This document shows, piece after piece, positions 44,670 to 53,842 of a stretch of DNA of 64,000 bases. Origin of the DNA: Azolla caroliniana (taxonomy: Eukaryota; Polypodiophyta); the NCBI GenBank assembly GCA_043228905.1, contig JBHGNT010000017.1, positions 4,712,001-4,776,000 on the forward strand. Reading direction: 5' to 3'. The number at the start of each line of letters is the position of its first letter. The first letter of the stretch is position 1. Under the pieces are notes generated by a model. That model was given only the letters and a program-made list of their open reading frames with translations. It had not been told where the DNA came from and ran no database searches. The position numbers and the translations under genes were made by a program.

Positions 44670-47343
44670 ATGACCTTATGGAATTGTAACAGTGCACTTT
44701 GGACACACCCCGGCTGCCTAGAGGAGATATTAAAGGTATCAGGTATACTTTTCTTGGTAGAAACACACCAAAGCCCAAATAGAGGACTCCCACGGGTCGA
44801 AGGATTCTGTTGGGAGTCCTCTTTTAGACAAACCTCACGTCGACACACTACCAGGGGATTTGGAGGTGTCGCGATATTGTTTCGTAGAGAGCTACATAAT
44901 AGGATAGAAATACTGAGGATAGACCCAGAAGCTCGTTTTATGTGGGTGAAAGTCTCCACAAGCAAGGACCAGGCAGTATTTTTCGCCATTTGTTACTTTC
45001 CCCCAAAAGGATCCCATTATAATATTGTTGGCTCGGGGAGATTAGTCGATGAAGGAATGCCACATGGGCCTTCCCCATACGAACCTCTATCGGATGACAT
45101 AATCCGATATTCTTCCCAAGGAGAAGTATTCCTTGTAGGAGACTTCAATGCGAGAACCCAATCCTGACAATGCACGGTATTTCAGATGAATAGAAACCTA
45201 GAAATGGTAAATGTCAATCCTTTAGACATAGGCACCACACGTAGATCAAAGGATCAAGGTGCGGATGCCACGAGCTTTGGCCATCATCTGCTCGAACTTA
45301 ACAGTTGGTACCAGATGGTCATATATAATGGTTTAGCCAAGTGGCCGGGCTCGAAAGAGCTCACATGTTTCCCACATGGAGGAGGGGAAAGCACAGTTGA
45401 TTATCTAATAGGACGCCTTGAAGCTACCCACATGATTAACTCCTTCCAGGAGGCCCCATGCCCTATTAGCGCAGACCATAGTTTCTTATACTTCGAGCTC
45501 AAATGTGATATCTCTAAGGTCACCAACTCTAGTCAACCACGTCATCACACCACAATACATTTCACACATGAGCTCTCTGACATATACTCTCAACATGTTC
45601 AGGCCCATCTCTCCTCCCTTGATCCCTCCCTACTTTAGAAAGCCTTAGTACAAAACTCACACACATCCTTCACTCCGCAGCAACTAGTAGTTTCCCTTAT
45701 ACAAAACACTCAAATCAAGGTAGATCAAGATCTATGCCACAAAATAAATGGTATGATGAGGATTGTAGGGACTTACATAGACAAATTACAGTATCACAAC
45801 TCAATGGTAGTATTACCTCAATACAAGATCGCAAAGAAATGCGCAAGATGACACGTCGTAAGAGACGGGCGTGGGAGGTATCCCAATATTGGGAACTCTA
45901 CCATATGTTCATGAGTAGCGATTGCGCCACAGCATGGAAGAGACTACGGGAGCCAAGACCACAAACACCCATCGAAGATCCCAAAACTTGGCACACATAT
46001 ACAGAGAGACTTTACCAAATCCCAAACCAACCACCCATTCCAATGCCTTCCACACCCCGACCTACCACGGGGACACTTTTCACGACCTCTAGGGTCGCGA
46101 AGGTCATAATGAAATTACAACATAGGAAGTCCATGGACCACACAGGATTGCGAGCAGAACACATTATATATGCGAGAGAGTGCCTAGCTCCCTTGCTAAC
46201 TCTAATCTTCAATCGTGCCCTTGCGGAGGGTTTTCCACCGCAGTGGACTATGAACACAATGCCCCCCCCCCCCCCAATACATAAAGGGGGGGACCCCATG
46301 GACCCAAATACATATATGACCATTATGATAGGTCATACCCTTGCTAAATTAAATGGTGCAGTAATGGAAGCAGAGCTTAGCGATTATATGGAGACCTGAA
46401 CAAGTTGAACAAGCTGGCTTTAGACGAGCCTTCTCCACCATTGATCATATCTTCACACATAGATGCTTAATTGACCAAACTAAGGCTCACAAGAAGAAAT
46501 TATATTGTTGTTTTGTGGACTTCCGCACGGCCTTTGACACAGTCCCTAGAGAGCGGTTGTTTGATAGACTTAAAAGCTTGAGAATACCAGATGACATGGT
46601 TTGGGCCATCTACACACTATATGAACAAGTGTCCGGGTGTGTCCGATGCCCAAGTGGCCTATCCAATTGTTTCACTAGCACTATTGGTGTAAAGCAAGGT
46701 TGCCCCCTATCACCGACACTTTTTGGGATCTACATTGATGAGATCACAGATTTTATTGCTCGTAAGGGAGGCAACGGAGTAGTCCTTGGGGATACGCAGG
46801 TTCGTATCTTGCTCTATGCGGATGGCATAGTTTTTCTCTCTGAATCCGAACACGACCTACAAAGGCACCTTAATGCCTTAGATGACTTTTGTGCACAACG
46901 AGGATTGGTAGTGAATCTAGGGAAAACTAAAGTCCTTATCTTCCAAACATCGGCCCAAGTTAGAGCTAAGTGTCACCTAACTATCTCCCATAGCCCAATT
47001 GAGGTGGTTGGATCATACATCTATCTCAGAGTCACTTTCAGTGCTCGCTCAGGTAAATTTTCGATGACAAAGGCAGCGAAGGATAGACTTACGAGAGGAC
47101 ATGCATCCCTCTCACTCCTAGAGAGACAATGCCACCAAGCATACTTTCAAGAGCCACGGACTAAAGGGTGGCTCTTTGACTCATTAGTGACCCCCTCCAT
47201 CATGTATGCATCAGCGGTTTGGGCTCCAAGATTACCATCTTTCATGTGGACGCAATTAGAGAGACCATTAGTGATGATGTTATCACGCCAACTCCGAAGC
47301 AAATCGACAGTACCACATGACATTATAAGGGCTGAGTTCACGT
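44670..47343 (+). pseudogene. LINE G ORF2, endonuclease and reverse transcriptase
   Basis: Likely start MTLWNCNSALW (ATG 44670), which is already the first endonuclease motif; then ILFLVETHQS, GEVFLVGDFNART (45125-45160) and ISADHSFLYFEL (45470). RT: KLQHRKSMDHTGLRAEHI (46110), DFRTAFDTVPRERLFDRL (46518), GVKQGCPLSPTLFGIYIDE (46690) and catalytic YADGIVFLSES (46816), with the second catalytic Asp changed to Gly. Stops at 45165-45167 and 45636-45638 and a frameshift near 46396. A C14 run at 46263-46276 lies in the frame. Ends at the gypsy B insertion (RAEFT). Confidence 0.85.
47340..47343. repeat. target duplication ACGT of gypsy B, left
   Basis: Pairs with ACGT at 54621-54624. Confidence 0.8.
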
Positions 47344-48121
47344 TGTCGTGAAGAAAACCGTCCATAGGCGGAATCGGCGCACCTAGGCGTGGGAACCGGT
47401 TCTTCACGCGCGCAAGCTCCAAGTTGTACGAAGAAGCGAGTTAGGAGGATAATCGGCAGGAACGGGCCCTAACACAAGTGGAGACAAAGACCGCGCGAAC
47501 AGTCTTTTCGGTCGCGCGCGCGAGCTAAGGGACGGCACGAGTCGGCGGCGTAACTACGCGGATGCGTGAAGAACGGAGCGGATCCCTGTTCGAAAGGGAC
47601 AGGGAATAAAGTTGACAGGACGGCCTGCTCGTCGGGCTATATAAGAGCAGGAAAGAGCTGTTGCAGGGATCTCGCGCGGAGAGGACGAAGTGCTGTCGGA
47701 CCGTTTCTGGACGCTTCTCTCTCTCTGTTTCCTTCCTTCTTGAGCTCCATAGCTTTTCTGTGCAGGGTTCCGAGGAGGCTCGCGCTGTTTCGAGGAACGC
47801 CCGAGTGCTTCCGGCAGCCCCTTTGTGCGTCGAAGTGAACAGGCATCGGCATCTGTTCGCCGGCCTGTTCGGTTGTAACCAACCTGTGCCCCGTCGAGGG
47901 TTGTAGTCGTGTTAGCCATTTTTCTTAATATACATATTTAGTCATTCGCATCTGTCTGTGTCGGTGTCTGTTCGCGTTCACCGTGCTGAAGGGCCGCGTC
48001 CCTGTGTATCCCCGGCCCTGCGTAGCCGGTTCTCTCCCTTTCTCCTCCCTCGCTTGCTCTTTGGTTCGAGACCCCCGCGGTCCCGCCTCGTTTCCACACG
48101 CACTTGCGTAAAATCTCGACA
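47344..48121 (+). repeat. 5' LTR of gypsy B (778 bp)
   Basis: TGTCGTGAAG to AATCTCGACA; the ends are a perfect TGTCG/CGACA inverted repeat. Contains the element's promoter. Confidence 0.97.
47638..47644 (+). promoter_or_regulatory. TATA box of gypsy B
   Basis: TATATAA inside GGGCTATATAAGAGCAGG; the same sequence is in the 3' LTR at 54137-54143. Confidence 0.7.
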
Positions 48122-48123
48122 TC

Positions 48124-48141
48124 TTTGGTGAACCCGACGTG
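48124..48141 (+). promoter_or_regulatory. primer-site-like sequence of gypsy B
   Basis: TTTGGTGAACCCGACGTG two bases after the LTR. A TGG at 48126-48128 could pair with tRNA CCA. 17 bases are identical in gypsy A. The primer tRNA is not identified; it is not the initiator-Met site. Confidence 0.6.
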
Positions 48142-48165
48142 AAAGAGGCGGCAGAAGAGCAGAAG

Positions 48166-50292
48166 ATGAGGGGGTCGGATCTCGCAGAGGCCATGGCTTC
48201 GGCCGTGGATCGGATTGTAAACGCGCGCGAGAGCACCGGTGCCCTCGACAGAGCTATTGAGGTGGTCGTCGGCACAATCGGCCGGTTCGATGGGAAGGAT
48301 GCCACGAAGTATTTGGCGTCCTACGGTGCAGAGATGCTGATGCGGGACATTCCGGAAGAAAGGCGTCTTGCCGGATTTCCCCGAGTGGCGATGCCGAGCA
48401 TCCATGCGGAGGTGCTCGAGGTGCGGACGGAGAGCCGTACCTGGGAGGAGTTCGAAGGTCGGCTCCTAGAGAAATACGGGCTGGACGACGCGCTCCGGCT
48501 TTCGAAGCGAAGGTTCATGGAATGGGTGGAGTCCCCGGGGAAGGGAAGAAACGCGTCGGCGCTCCTCCGGGAGTTCGAGGAAAACTTTGCGCGCCTTTCG
48601 GCGCTCGACCGAACCATCCTGGACACGAGCCGGGTCTTGCTGTTTGTCAAGTCGGTCGACGAGCGGGATCGGGAGCAAGTGGGCCTCTTGCTGGAAACCG
48701 AAGACGGGCTCACTACCGACTGGGCGGCTGTCAGGAAGGTCTGTGGCCGTTTCGACAAACGGCGAGAATGGGCGGATAACGGGGCGACCGGGTCGGGCTC
48801 GGTCGCAGCAAGGAAGCTCGAACCAGCGCCACAGGTGCGCAAGGAAGAGACCCGGGAGTGGTTGGAAACCGGTTCGGCTTCGACCGGCGTAGTCAGAGGC
48901 TCAACCGGAGGAGCGGCGCTGGAGGAATTGACGAAGGCGATAAAGGACCTCCAAATCGCGCAGGCCCGAAGGGAAGGAGGCGAACCGGCTCGTGACCGAC
49001 GGCCGGCGGCAGGAAACAGGTGCATGTGGTGCGATGAAGTCGGCCACATTCGGAAGGACTGCGGCGACTTCGCGGAGGCGCTGAGGAACAGGGTGGTGTA
49101 CCTGTGGGAAGGACGGGTGCATGCCAGCGACACCCGAAGGGCCCTGAGCCGAAACGACGGAAAAGGTGGTATGAAAAGGTTGATGGAAGAGGCGGCGGCC
49201 CGACACGCGGAAACCGTCCACTACTCGGCGTCGGCCGGCATTCGAGTCGGGGGCGGCGAGGCCCGAAGGGAAAGCAAAGCCGGATTCTGGCCGACGATGC
49301 TGGAAGGCCTTGCCGGTGCAAGGCTTAAAGGGGAGGAATCGGACCGTGCGGAGAAACGGGTACGGGAGATGACAGGGTGGAGCGACCCGGTCGAGGAAAG
49401 GACGGGCTTCGTGGAAGCCGCTTGCCAGAACTACGAGGCTCTGGTAGAAGAGAAGCGGGTGGGGAGACCCGGGACGACCGGGCCCTCACAACGATACGAG
49501 ACCCGGTCCGGGCCACGACGGGACGAAGCCGGCGGGGCCGGTACGCAAGATAAACCCCAGAAGGGCGGGTACCGTCTGGGGACGGAGATAGAAAGGACCA
49601 CGGACTTACGAAAGGTCCTGGAGGAACGGATCCTCGACAGCAAGGTGGAGCTGTCGTTACGAGAGGTGCTGGGAATCGCCAAGAAGGAGTTCCACGACTC
49701 CATCGTGGACTTGGTGAAACGGAAGAGGCTGTCGACGGAGACAGAACTGGAAAGACCGGTGGAAGTGCGGACGACGCACCTAGACGACATGGCGCTGGGA
49801 GACGAGTGGGCGGAAAGCCACTATTCGAGACCACACTGGGCCCGAGCGACCACGGAAACCCCGGTGAAGATCGGCGATGTCCGGGAACCGGTGATAGCTT
49901 TGGTGGACCACGGATCGGAGATCAATTTGATGCCCATGGACTTCTATAAGAAGGGCAAATGGCCGATCAACACCAAGCACGGGTGGAAAATAAGGGCAGC
50001 AACGCGCGCCACCGAGGAACTGCACGGGGCCTGTCCGAATGTGCGAGTCAAGATTGGCGACGTCGAGATTGACCAGCACTTCTTCGTGCAGGAGACGTCT
50101 TCGCATCCGGTCATTCTAGGAGAGTCGTACATCACGGCGGCGCGAATGGAGACCAAAGTGCTGGACAATGGTTCGGCCTACGCGAGGGTCAAAAGCCAAG
50201 ACGGGCGCCATTCGGTCCAGTTTCTGACGGTACGGCCGAACCACGAACGTAACCGCGATTCCCTCGGTTCCGAAAACCGAGAGGATTTTTAG
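48166..50292 (+). CDS. gypsy B gag-protease (708 aa)
   Basis: Start ATG at 48166 (MRGSDLAEAM); the frame is open nine codons further upstream without an ATG. Residues about 1-250 are capsid-like (TWEEFEGRLLEKYGLDDALR). A zinc knuckle C286-X2-C289-X4-H294-X4-C299 follows, then a basic and charged linker. A retroviral-type aspartic protease comes next, active-site LVD581-H-G-SEINLM and HPVILGESYI about 60 residues later. The active site is DHG instead of D(S/T)G, which is unusual in an element this young. The ORF ends GAT TTT TAG at 50292, inside the frame of pol. The protease is therefore made with gag, not with RT. Highly GC-rich relative to the surrounding LINE. Confidence 0.93.
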   Translation: MRGSDLAEAMASAVDRIVNARESTGALDRAIEVVVGTIGRFDGKDATKYLASYGAEMLMRDIPEERRLAGFPRVAMPSIHAEVLEVRTESRTWEEFEGRLLEKYGLDDALRLSKRRFMEWVESPGKGRNASALLREFEENFARLSALDRTILDTSRVLLFVKSVDERDREQVGLLLETEDGLTTDWAAVRKVCGRFDKRREWADNGATGSGSVAARKLEPAPQVRKEETREWLETGSASTGVVRGSTGGAALEELTKAIKDLQIAQARREGGEPARDRRPAAGNRCMWCDEVGHIRKDCGDFAEALRNRVVYLWEGRVHASDTRRALSRNDGKGGMKRLMEEAAARHAETVHYSASAGIRVGGGEARRESKAGFWPTMLEGLAGARLKGEESDRAEKRVREMTGWSDPVEERTGFVEAACQNYEALVEEKRVGRPGTTGPSQRYETRSGPRRDEAGGAGTQDKPQKGGYRLGTEIERTTDLRKVLEERILDSKVELSLREVLGIAKKEFHDSIVDLVKRKRLSTETELERPVEVRTTHLDDMALGDEWAESHYSRPHWARATTETPVKIGDVREPVIALVDHGSEINLMPMDFYKKGKWPINTKHGWKIRAATRATEELHGACPNVRVKIGDVEIDQHFFVQETSSHPVILGESYITAARMETKVLDNGSAYARVKSQDGRHSVQFLTVRPNHERNRDSLGSENREDF

Positions 50293-50297
50293 AGAGG
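50285..50297 (+). promoter_or_regulatory. candidate -1 ribosomal frameshift site at gag stop
   Basis: Gag reads GAT TTT TAG; the pol frame (-1) is open from 50253 and reads TTT TTA GAG. A P-site TTT codon can re-pair one base back on the T5 run. The two frames overlap by 40 nt (50253-50292). The same ATTTTTAGAGAGG is kept in gypsy A. No downstream pseudoknot was worked out. Confidence 0.5.
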
Positions 50298-50414
50298 ACT
50301 GCCAAGGCGTGGGGCCGCGACAGTCCGGATGCTCCGGAAAAACCCCACATCTGTACGATAAAACCGTGTACAATAGGTAGGAAATTTTGCTTCTCCGACA
50401 GCGGAGCATGTACG

Positions 50415-53400
50415 ATGGTCGGCATCACCGGCCGAGAGAAAACAAAGACGGAGGGGAGACTTCGGGCGTGCGGAGTTCTCGGCCCTGACGAAGGAATCAA
50501 CGGAGCCGTGGAGGCAGTCTCCTTCGACGACACCTTGGGAATGCTGGGGAAGGTAGTCGAAGAAGACCTTAACGAAGACCGGACGATACCGGTATGTTCC
50601 GAAGAAATGTACGAAGTCATCGCTGACTTCGGTCGAGGGCTGGAGTCGGAACGGACGGCCCGAGTGAGCACCAAGTACAAGACGGTGGACCGGAAGGTGA
50701 GGCCAGTTGCGGCGCCCTTACCGGAGGGCAGTGAATCCCGGATTAAAGGGGTTGCATCGGACCCCAGCTTACGAGATCGGGCTTGCATAGGACACACCTT
50801 CACCAACGAGACGCTCCGCGAGCTGAAGATCGGTGGGGGTGGGTTCCTACTGCCGGCGGAGGAAGACCGGTTCCGGAGAATGCTCGGAAGGCACGGGAAA
50901 GCCTTCGCATTCTCGCCGGAGGAAATCGGGTGCGTGGACCCGACGATCGTAGAGCCGATGGTGATATTCACGGTACCTCATATACCGTGGAATCTCAAGC
51001 CAATTTCGGTTCCGAGAGCTCACATCCCGAAGTTGATGGAGTTGTTGAAGCAGAAAGTTGATATGGGCATTCTCGAGCCGTCGAGCGCCCCGTATTCAAA
51101 CCGCTGGTTTACCGTACCAAAGAAAAACGGATCATTGCGCTTCATTCAGGACCTGCAGCCGGTCAATAGAGTGACCATTCGGAACGCAGGGATCGGACCG
51201 ACCATAGACGAGTTCGCGGAGGCCTTCGCCGGAAGGTCGATTTACTCGGTCGGTGATCTATACTCAGGGTACGACCAGTTCCAGCTAGCCGTGGAAAGCA
51301 GAGACATTACGACGATGCGAACTCCCCTCGGCCTAGTGCGGATGTGTACGCTGCCGCAAGGAGGGACCAACTCGGTGGCCCACATGGTGAATGCGATGAA
51401 CAAGGTGCTGAGGGACTGCATCCCGGACATCACCATGCCGTTTCTAGACGACATCCCGATCAAGGGATGCCCGGTAGAAGAGAAGGACGAGACGGTCGGG
51501 CCGGACGGATGCCGGCGATTCGTGATGGCGCACATCGACGACTGCAAGAAGGTGCTGCAAAGGCTAGAGGATGCGAGGCTCACCTTCTCGGGGGAGAAAT
51601 CAGCCTTCGGGCAGTCGGAAATCATGGTGGTCGGACACTTATGTGGGCCATATGGCCGGAAACCGTCTCCGGCAAAGGTAGAAGCCATCTCCGCGATGAA
51701 GCCCGACTGCAGCTCGGTCACGGAAGTACGAAGATTCCTGGGGGCATGCGCATTCTACCACATATGGATCCCGCATTACGCCCACGTTGCGGAGCCGCTA
51801 TACGGATTATTGAGGAAAGGGCGAAGATTCGAATGGCTAGACAAGCACACGGAGTCGGTCCGGAAGCTGAAGGAGGCTCTTTCGGCAGCACCGGCGCTCC
51901 GAAAGGCCGTCTACAGGAAGGGCACCCCAGTGTACATGACGGTTGACACGAGTCCGACCGGAATCGGGTGGGTCGTCAACCAAGAAGACGAGGACGGCAA
52001 TCGGTTTCCGATCCGATTCGGCGCGAAGGTCCTCAGCGAACGGCAGCGAGGATACGCCCAGGTTAAACGCGAACTCTGGGGTATCGTTTCGGCGGTGAAG
52101 GCCGACAAGGACTATCTGATCGGGACGGAGGTAATCATAGAGACGGATTGCATGCCGATTCTCGGCATGGTTTCCGGATGCGCGACGCCGGACCTGGCAA
52201 TGCTCAGGTGGATAGCGTACATCAAGTCCCTAGACCCGGTAATACGACACATTTCCGGGAAAGACAACGCCATGGCCGACATGCTTTCAAGGGCGAGATT
52301 CGATGACGAGGGCGGCATGGTTTCGGAGGACGAAGAGGTCGGCGTGGACTTCTTCGAGACTGCGTATGTAACAACCGACGGAACAAGCACTCCGGCGCTT
52401 AACGACTTCGACGCGAGCAAGTACGACGGGGAGTGGCTGCAGATCGGTGGGTTTTTGAAGACAATGACGCCCGATGCGTCATGGACGAAGGACGAGGCCA
52501 ACCGGATCCGGAAGAAAGCGTACCGGTTCTTTCTCCGGGATGGCTATCTATGGAAGCACCCGAAGAAGAGGGACGGCGCTCCGCTCCGGGTGGTGGCGAT
52601 GAAGGAAGAACAGGAGGAGCTGCTGACGGCCTACCACGACAGCCCTTGGGCTGGACACCGTGGAACATGGGCTACGTTTGAGAAACTGAAGGGGAAGTAT
52701 TGGTGGCCGGGGCAGTACCAGGACGTGCATCGGTTCGTGACAACTTGCGAGAGCTGTCAGATGCACTCCATAGTCCGACATCGGGACGAGCTTCACCCCA
52801 CGTACCCTCCGACCATCCACTTCAAATGGATGGTAGATCTGGTGACGATGCCAATGGGGGTAGGACAGATGCGGTACCTGGTCCTAGCGCGGGAGGATCT
52901 GACGAACCAGGTGGAAGGCCGGGCCCTTCCGAACAAAACGACCGCGGCCGTATGCCGGTTCCTAATCGAGGACGTGATATGCCGGTACGGGTGCGTTGGG
53001 AAGATCGTGGCTGACCGAGGGGAGTTGGACGCCGAAGAAGCCGCGGAGCTGTTCGACCGGCTGGGAGTCAAGCTCTCGCTCACCACTGCGTACAATCCGG
53101 AGGCGAATGGAAAGGTGGAGCGCGGACACGGACCGATCGTCAAGGCGTTGGTTCGGGCATGCGGAGGCCGAGTCGGTAACTGGCCGCGGCTGCTACCTTA
53201 TGCTTTGTGGGCAGACCGGACCACGCACAGTTCGGTAACCGGGTACATGCCGACGGAGCTCATGTTCGGCCAGAAGCCGATCATGCCGATGGAACGGACG
53301 ATCTCCTCGTGGGCAACGGTCGACTGGAGGGACGAGATGAGCCGGGAGGAGTTGTTGGCCGCGCGCATACGACAGCTCGAGCGGAGACCGGAGGACGTGG

Positions 53401-53771
53401 AACTGGCTGCGGAGAAGCTCCGAGTGGCGAGGAAAAAGAACAAAGCCAGGTTCGACCGAACGCACCGGCTCCGAGCGAAGAAAATCGAAGAAGGTGACTG
53501 GGTGCTCGTCTACGATAGCAGCCTCGACAACCAGCACCGAGCTACACGGAAGTTCGCACGAAGGTGGTTCGGGCCTTACGTGGTACAGAGCGCCAATGAC
53601 AACGGGACATATCACCTGGCGGAACTCGACGGCACGAGAATGGCGATACCGGTTGCAGGGAAGCGGATCAAAGCGTTCAAGAAGCGACACGACGACGAGC
53701 CAGACCCGGCTCTCCTGGTCGGCAATGACGAACGATCCGAAAACGAGGAAGAACCGACGGGCGAGGAATGA
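50415..53771 (+). CDS. gypsy B pol: RT-RNase H-integrase (1118 aa from first ATG)
   Basis: First ATG 50415; the frame is open back to 50253, so a frameshifted product would be about 43 residues longer after slippage near 50287. RT about 170-440 with WFTVPKKNGSLRFIQDLQPV, D281 and catalytic FLDD (343-346); RNase H with D511, E553, D578 and GKDNAMADMLSR (615-626); integrase zinc site H741, H748, C778, C781 and catalytic D808, D867, E902. The C-terminus has GDWVLVYDSSLDNQH (1027-1041) and ELDGTRMAIPVAGKR (1070-1084). No stop or shift. No chromodomain; ends in an acidic tail. RT and integrase wording (SVGDLYSGYDQFQLAVESRD, LPQGGTNSVAHM) resembles fungal-type gypsy pol as I remember it. Confidence 0.95.
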   Translation: MVGITGREKTKTEGRLRACGVLGPDEGINGAVEAVSFDDTLGMLGKVVEEDLNEDRTIPVCSEEMYEVIADFGRGLESERTARVSTKYKTVDRKVRPVAAPLPEGSESRIKGVASDPSLRDRACIGHTFTNETLRELKIGGGGFLLPAEEDRFRRMLGRHGKAFAFSPEEIGCVDPTIVEPMVIFTVPHIPWNLKPISVPRAHIPKLMELLKQKVDMGILEPSSAPYSNRWFTVPKKNGSLRFIQDLQPVNRVTIRNAGIGPTIDEFAEAFAGRSIYSVGDLYSGYDQFQLAVESRDITTMRTPLGLVRMCTLPQGGTNSVAHMVNAMNKVLRDCIPDITMPFLDDIPIKGCPVEEKDETVGPDGCRRFVMAHIDDCKKVLQRLEDARLTFSGEKSAFGQSEIMVVGHLCGPYGRKPSPAKVEAISAMKPDCSSVTEVRRFLGACAFYHIWIPHYAHVAEPLYGLLRKGRRFEWLDKHTESVRKLKEALSAAPALRKAVYRKGTPVYMTVDTSPTGIGWVVNQEDEDGNRFPIRFGAKVLSERQRGYAQVKRELWGIVSAVKADKDYLIGTEVIIETDCMPILGMVSGCATPDLAMLRWIAYIKSLDPVIRHISGKDNAMADMLSRARFDDEGGMVSEDEEVGVDFFETAYVTTDGTSTPALNDFDASKYDGEWLQIGGFLKTMTPDASWTKDEANRIRKKAYRFFLRDGYLWKHPKKRDGAPLRVVAMKEEQEELLTAYHDSPWAGHRGTWATFEKLKGKYWWPGQYQDVHRFVTTCESCQMHSIVRHRDELHPTYPPTIHFKWMVDLVTMPMGVGQMRYLVLAREDLTNQVEGRALPNKTTAAVCRFLIEDVICRYGCVGKIVADRGELDAEEAAELFDRLGVKLSLTTAYNPEANGKVERGHGPIVKALVRACGGRVGNWPRLLPYALWADRTTHSSVTGYMPTELMFGQKPIMPMERTISSWATVDWRDEMSREELLAARIRQLERRPEDVELAAEKLRVARKKNKARFDRTHRLRAKKIEEGDWVLVYDSSLDNQHRATRKFARRWFGPYVVQSANDNGTYHLAELDGTRMAIPVAGKRIKAFKKRHDDEPDPALLVGNDERSENEEEPTGEE

Positions 53772-53805
53772 AGACGGGCCGGTTTTCTCCGTCCCAACTC
53801 TCTTG

Positions 53806-53825
53806 GCGCATACCGGAGGATGCGC
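53806..53825 (+). other. hairpin next to polypurine tract, gypsy B
   Basis: GCGCAT and ATGCGC arms around ACCGGAGG, 34 nt after the pol stop and 4 nt before the purine tract. Present in gypsy A and, with paired changes, in insertion J. Confidence 0.55.
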
Positions 53826-53829
53826 GGTT

Positions 53830-53842
53830 AGGTGGGGGCGGA
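53830..53842 (+). other. polypurine tract of gypsy B
   Basis: AGGTGGGGGCGGA directly before the 3' LTR. Confidence 0.85.

Noticed and set aside
46263-46276. Poly-C run as a functional frameshift signal in LINE G
   Set aside because: LINE G has several other stops and shifts and a dead RT motif, so a homopolymer is better explained as decay or sequencing length error.
47554-47919. Open frames in the gypsy B LTR, repeated at 54053-54418
   Set aside because: The same LTR sequence twice; frames overlap the promoter and are not in the internal region.
48321-49133. Long minus-strand open frame of 270 codons opposite gypsy B gag
   Set aside because: Antisense shadow of GC-rich coding sequence; no domain, no start context; other antisense frames in gypsy A and B behave the same.
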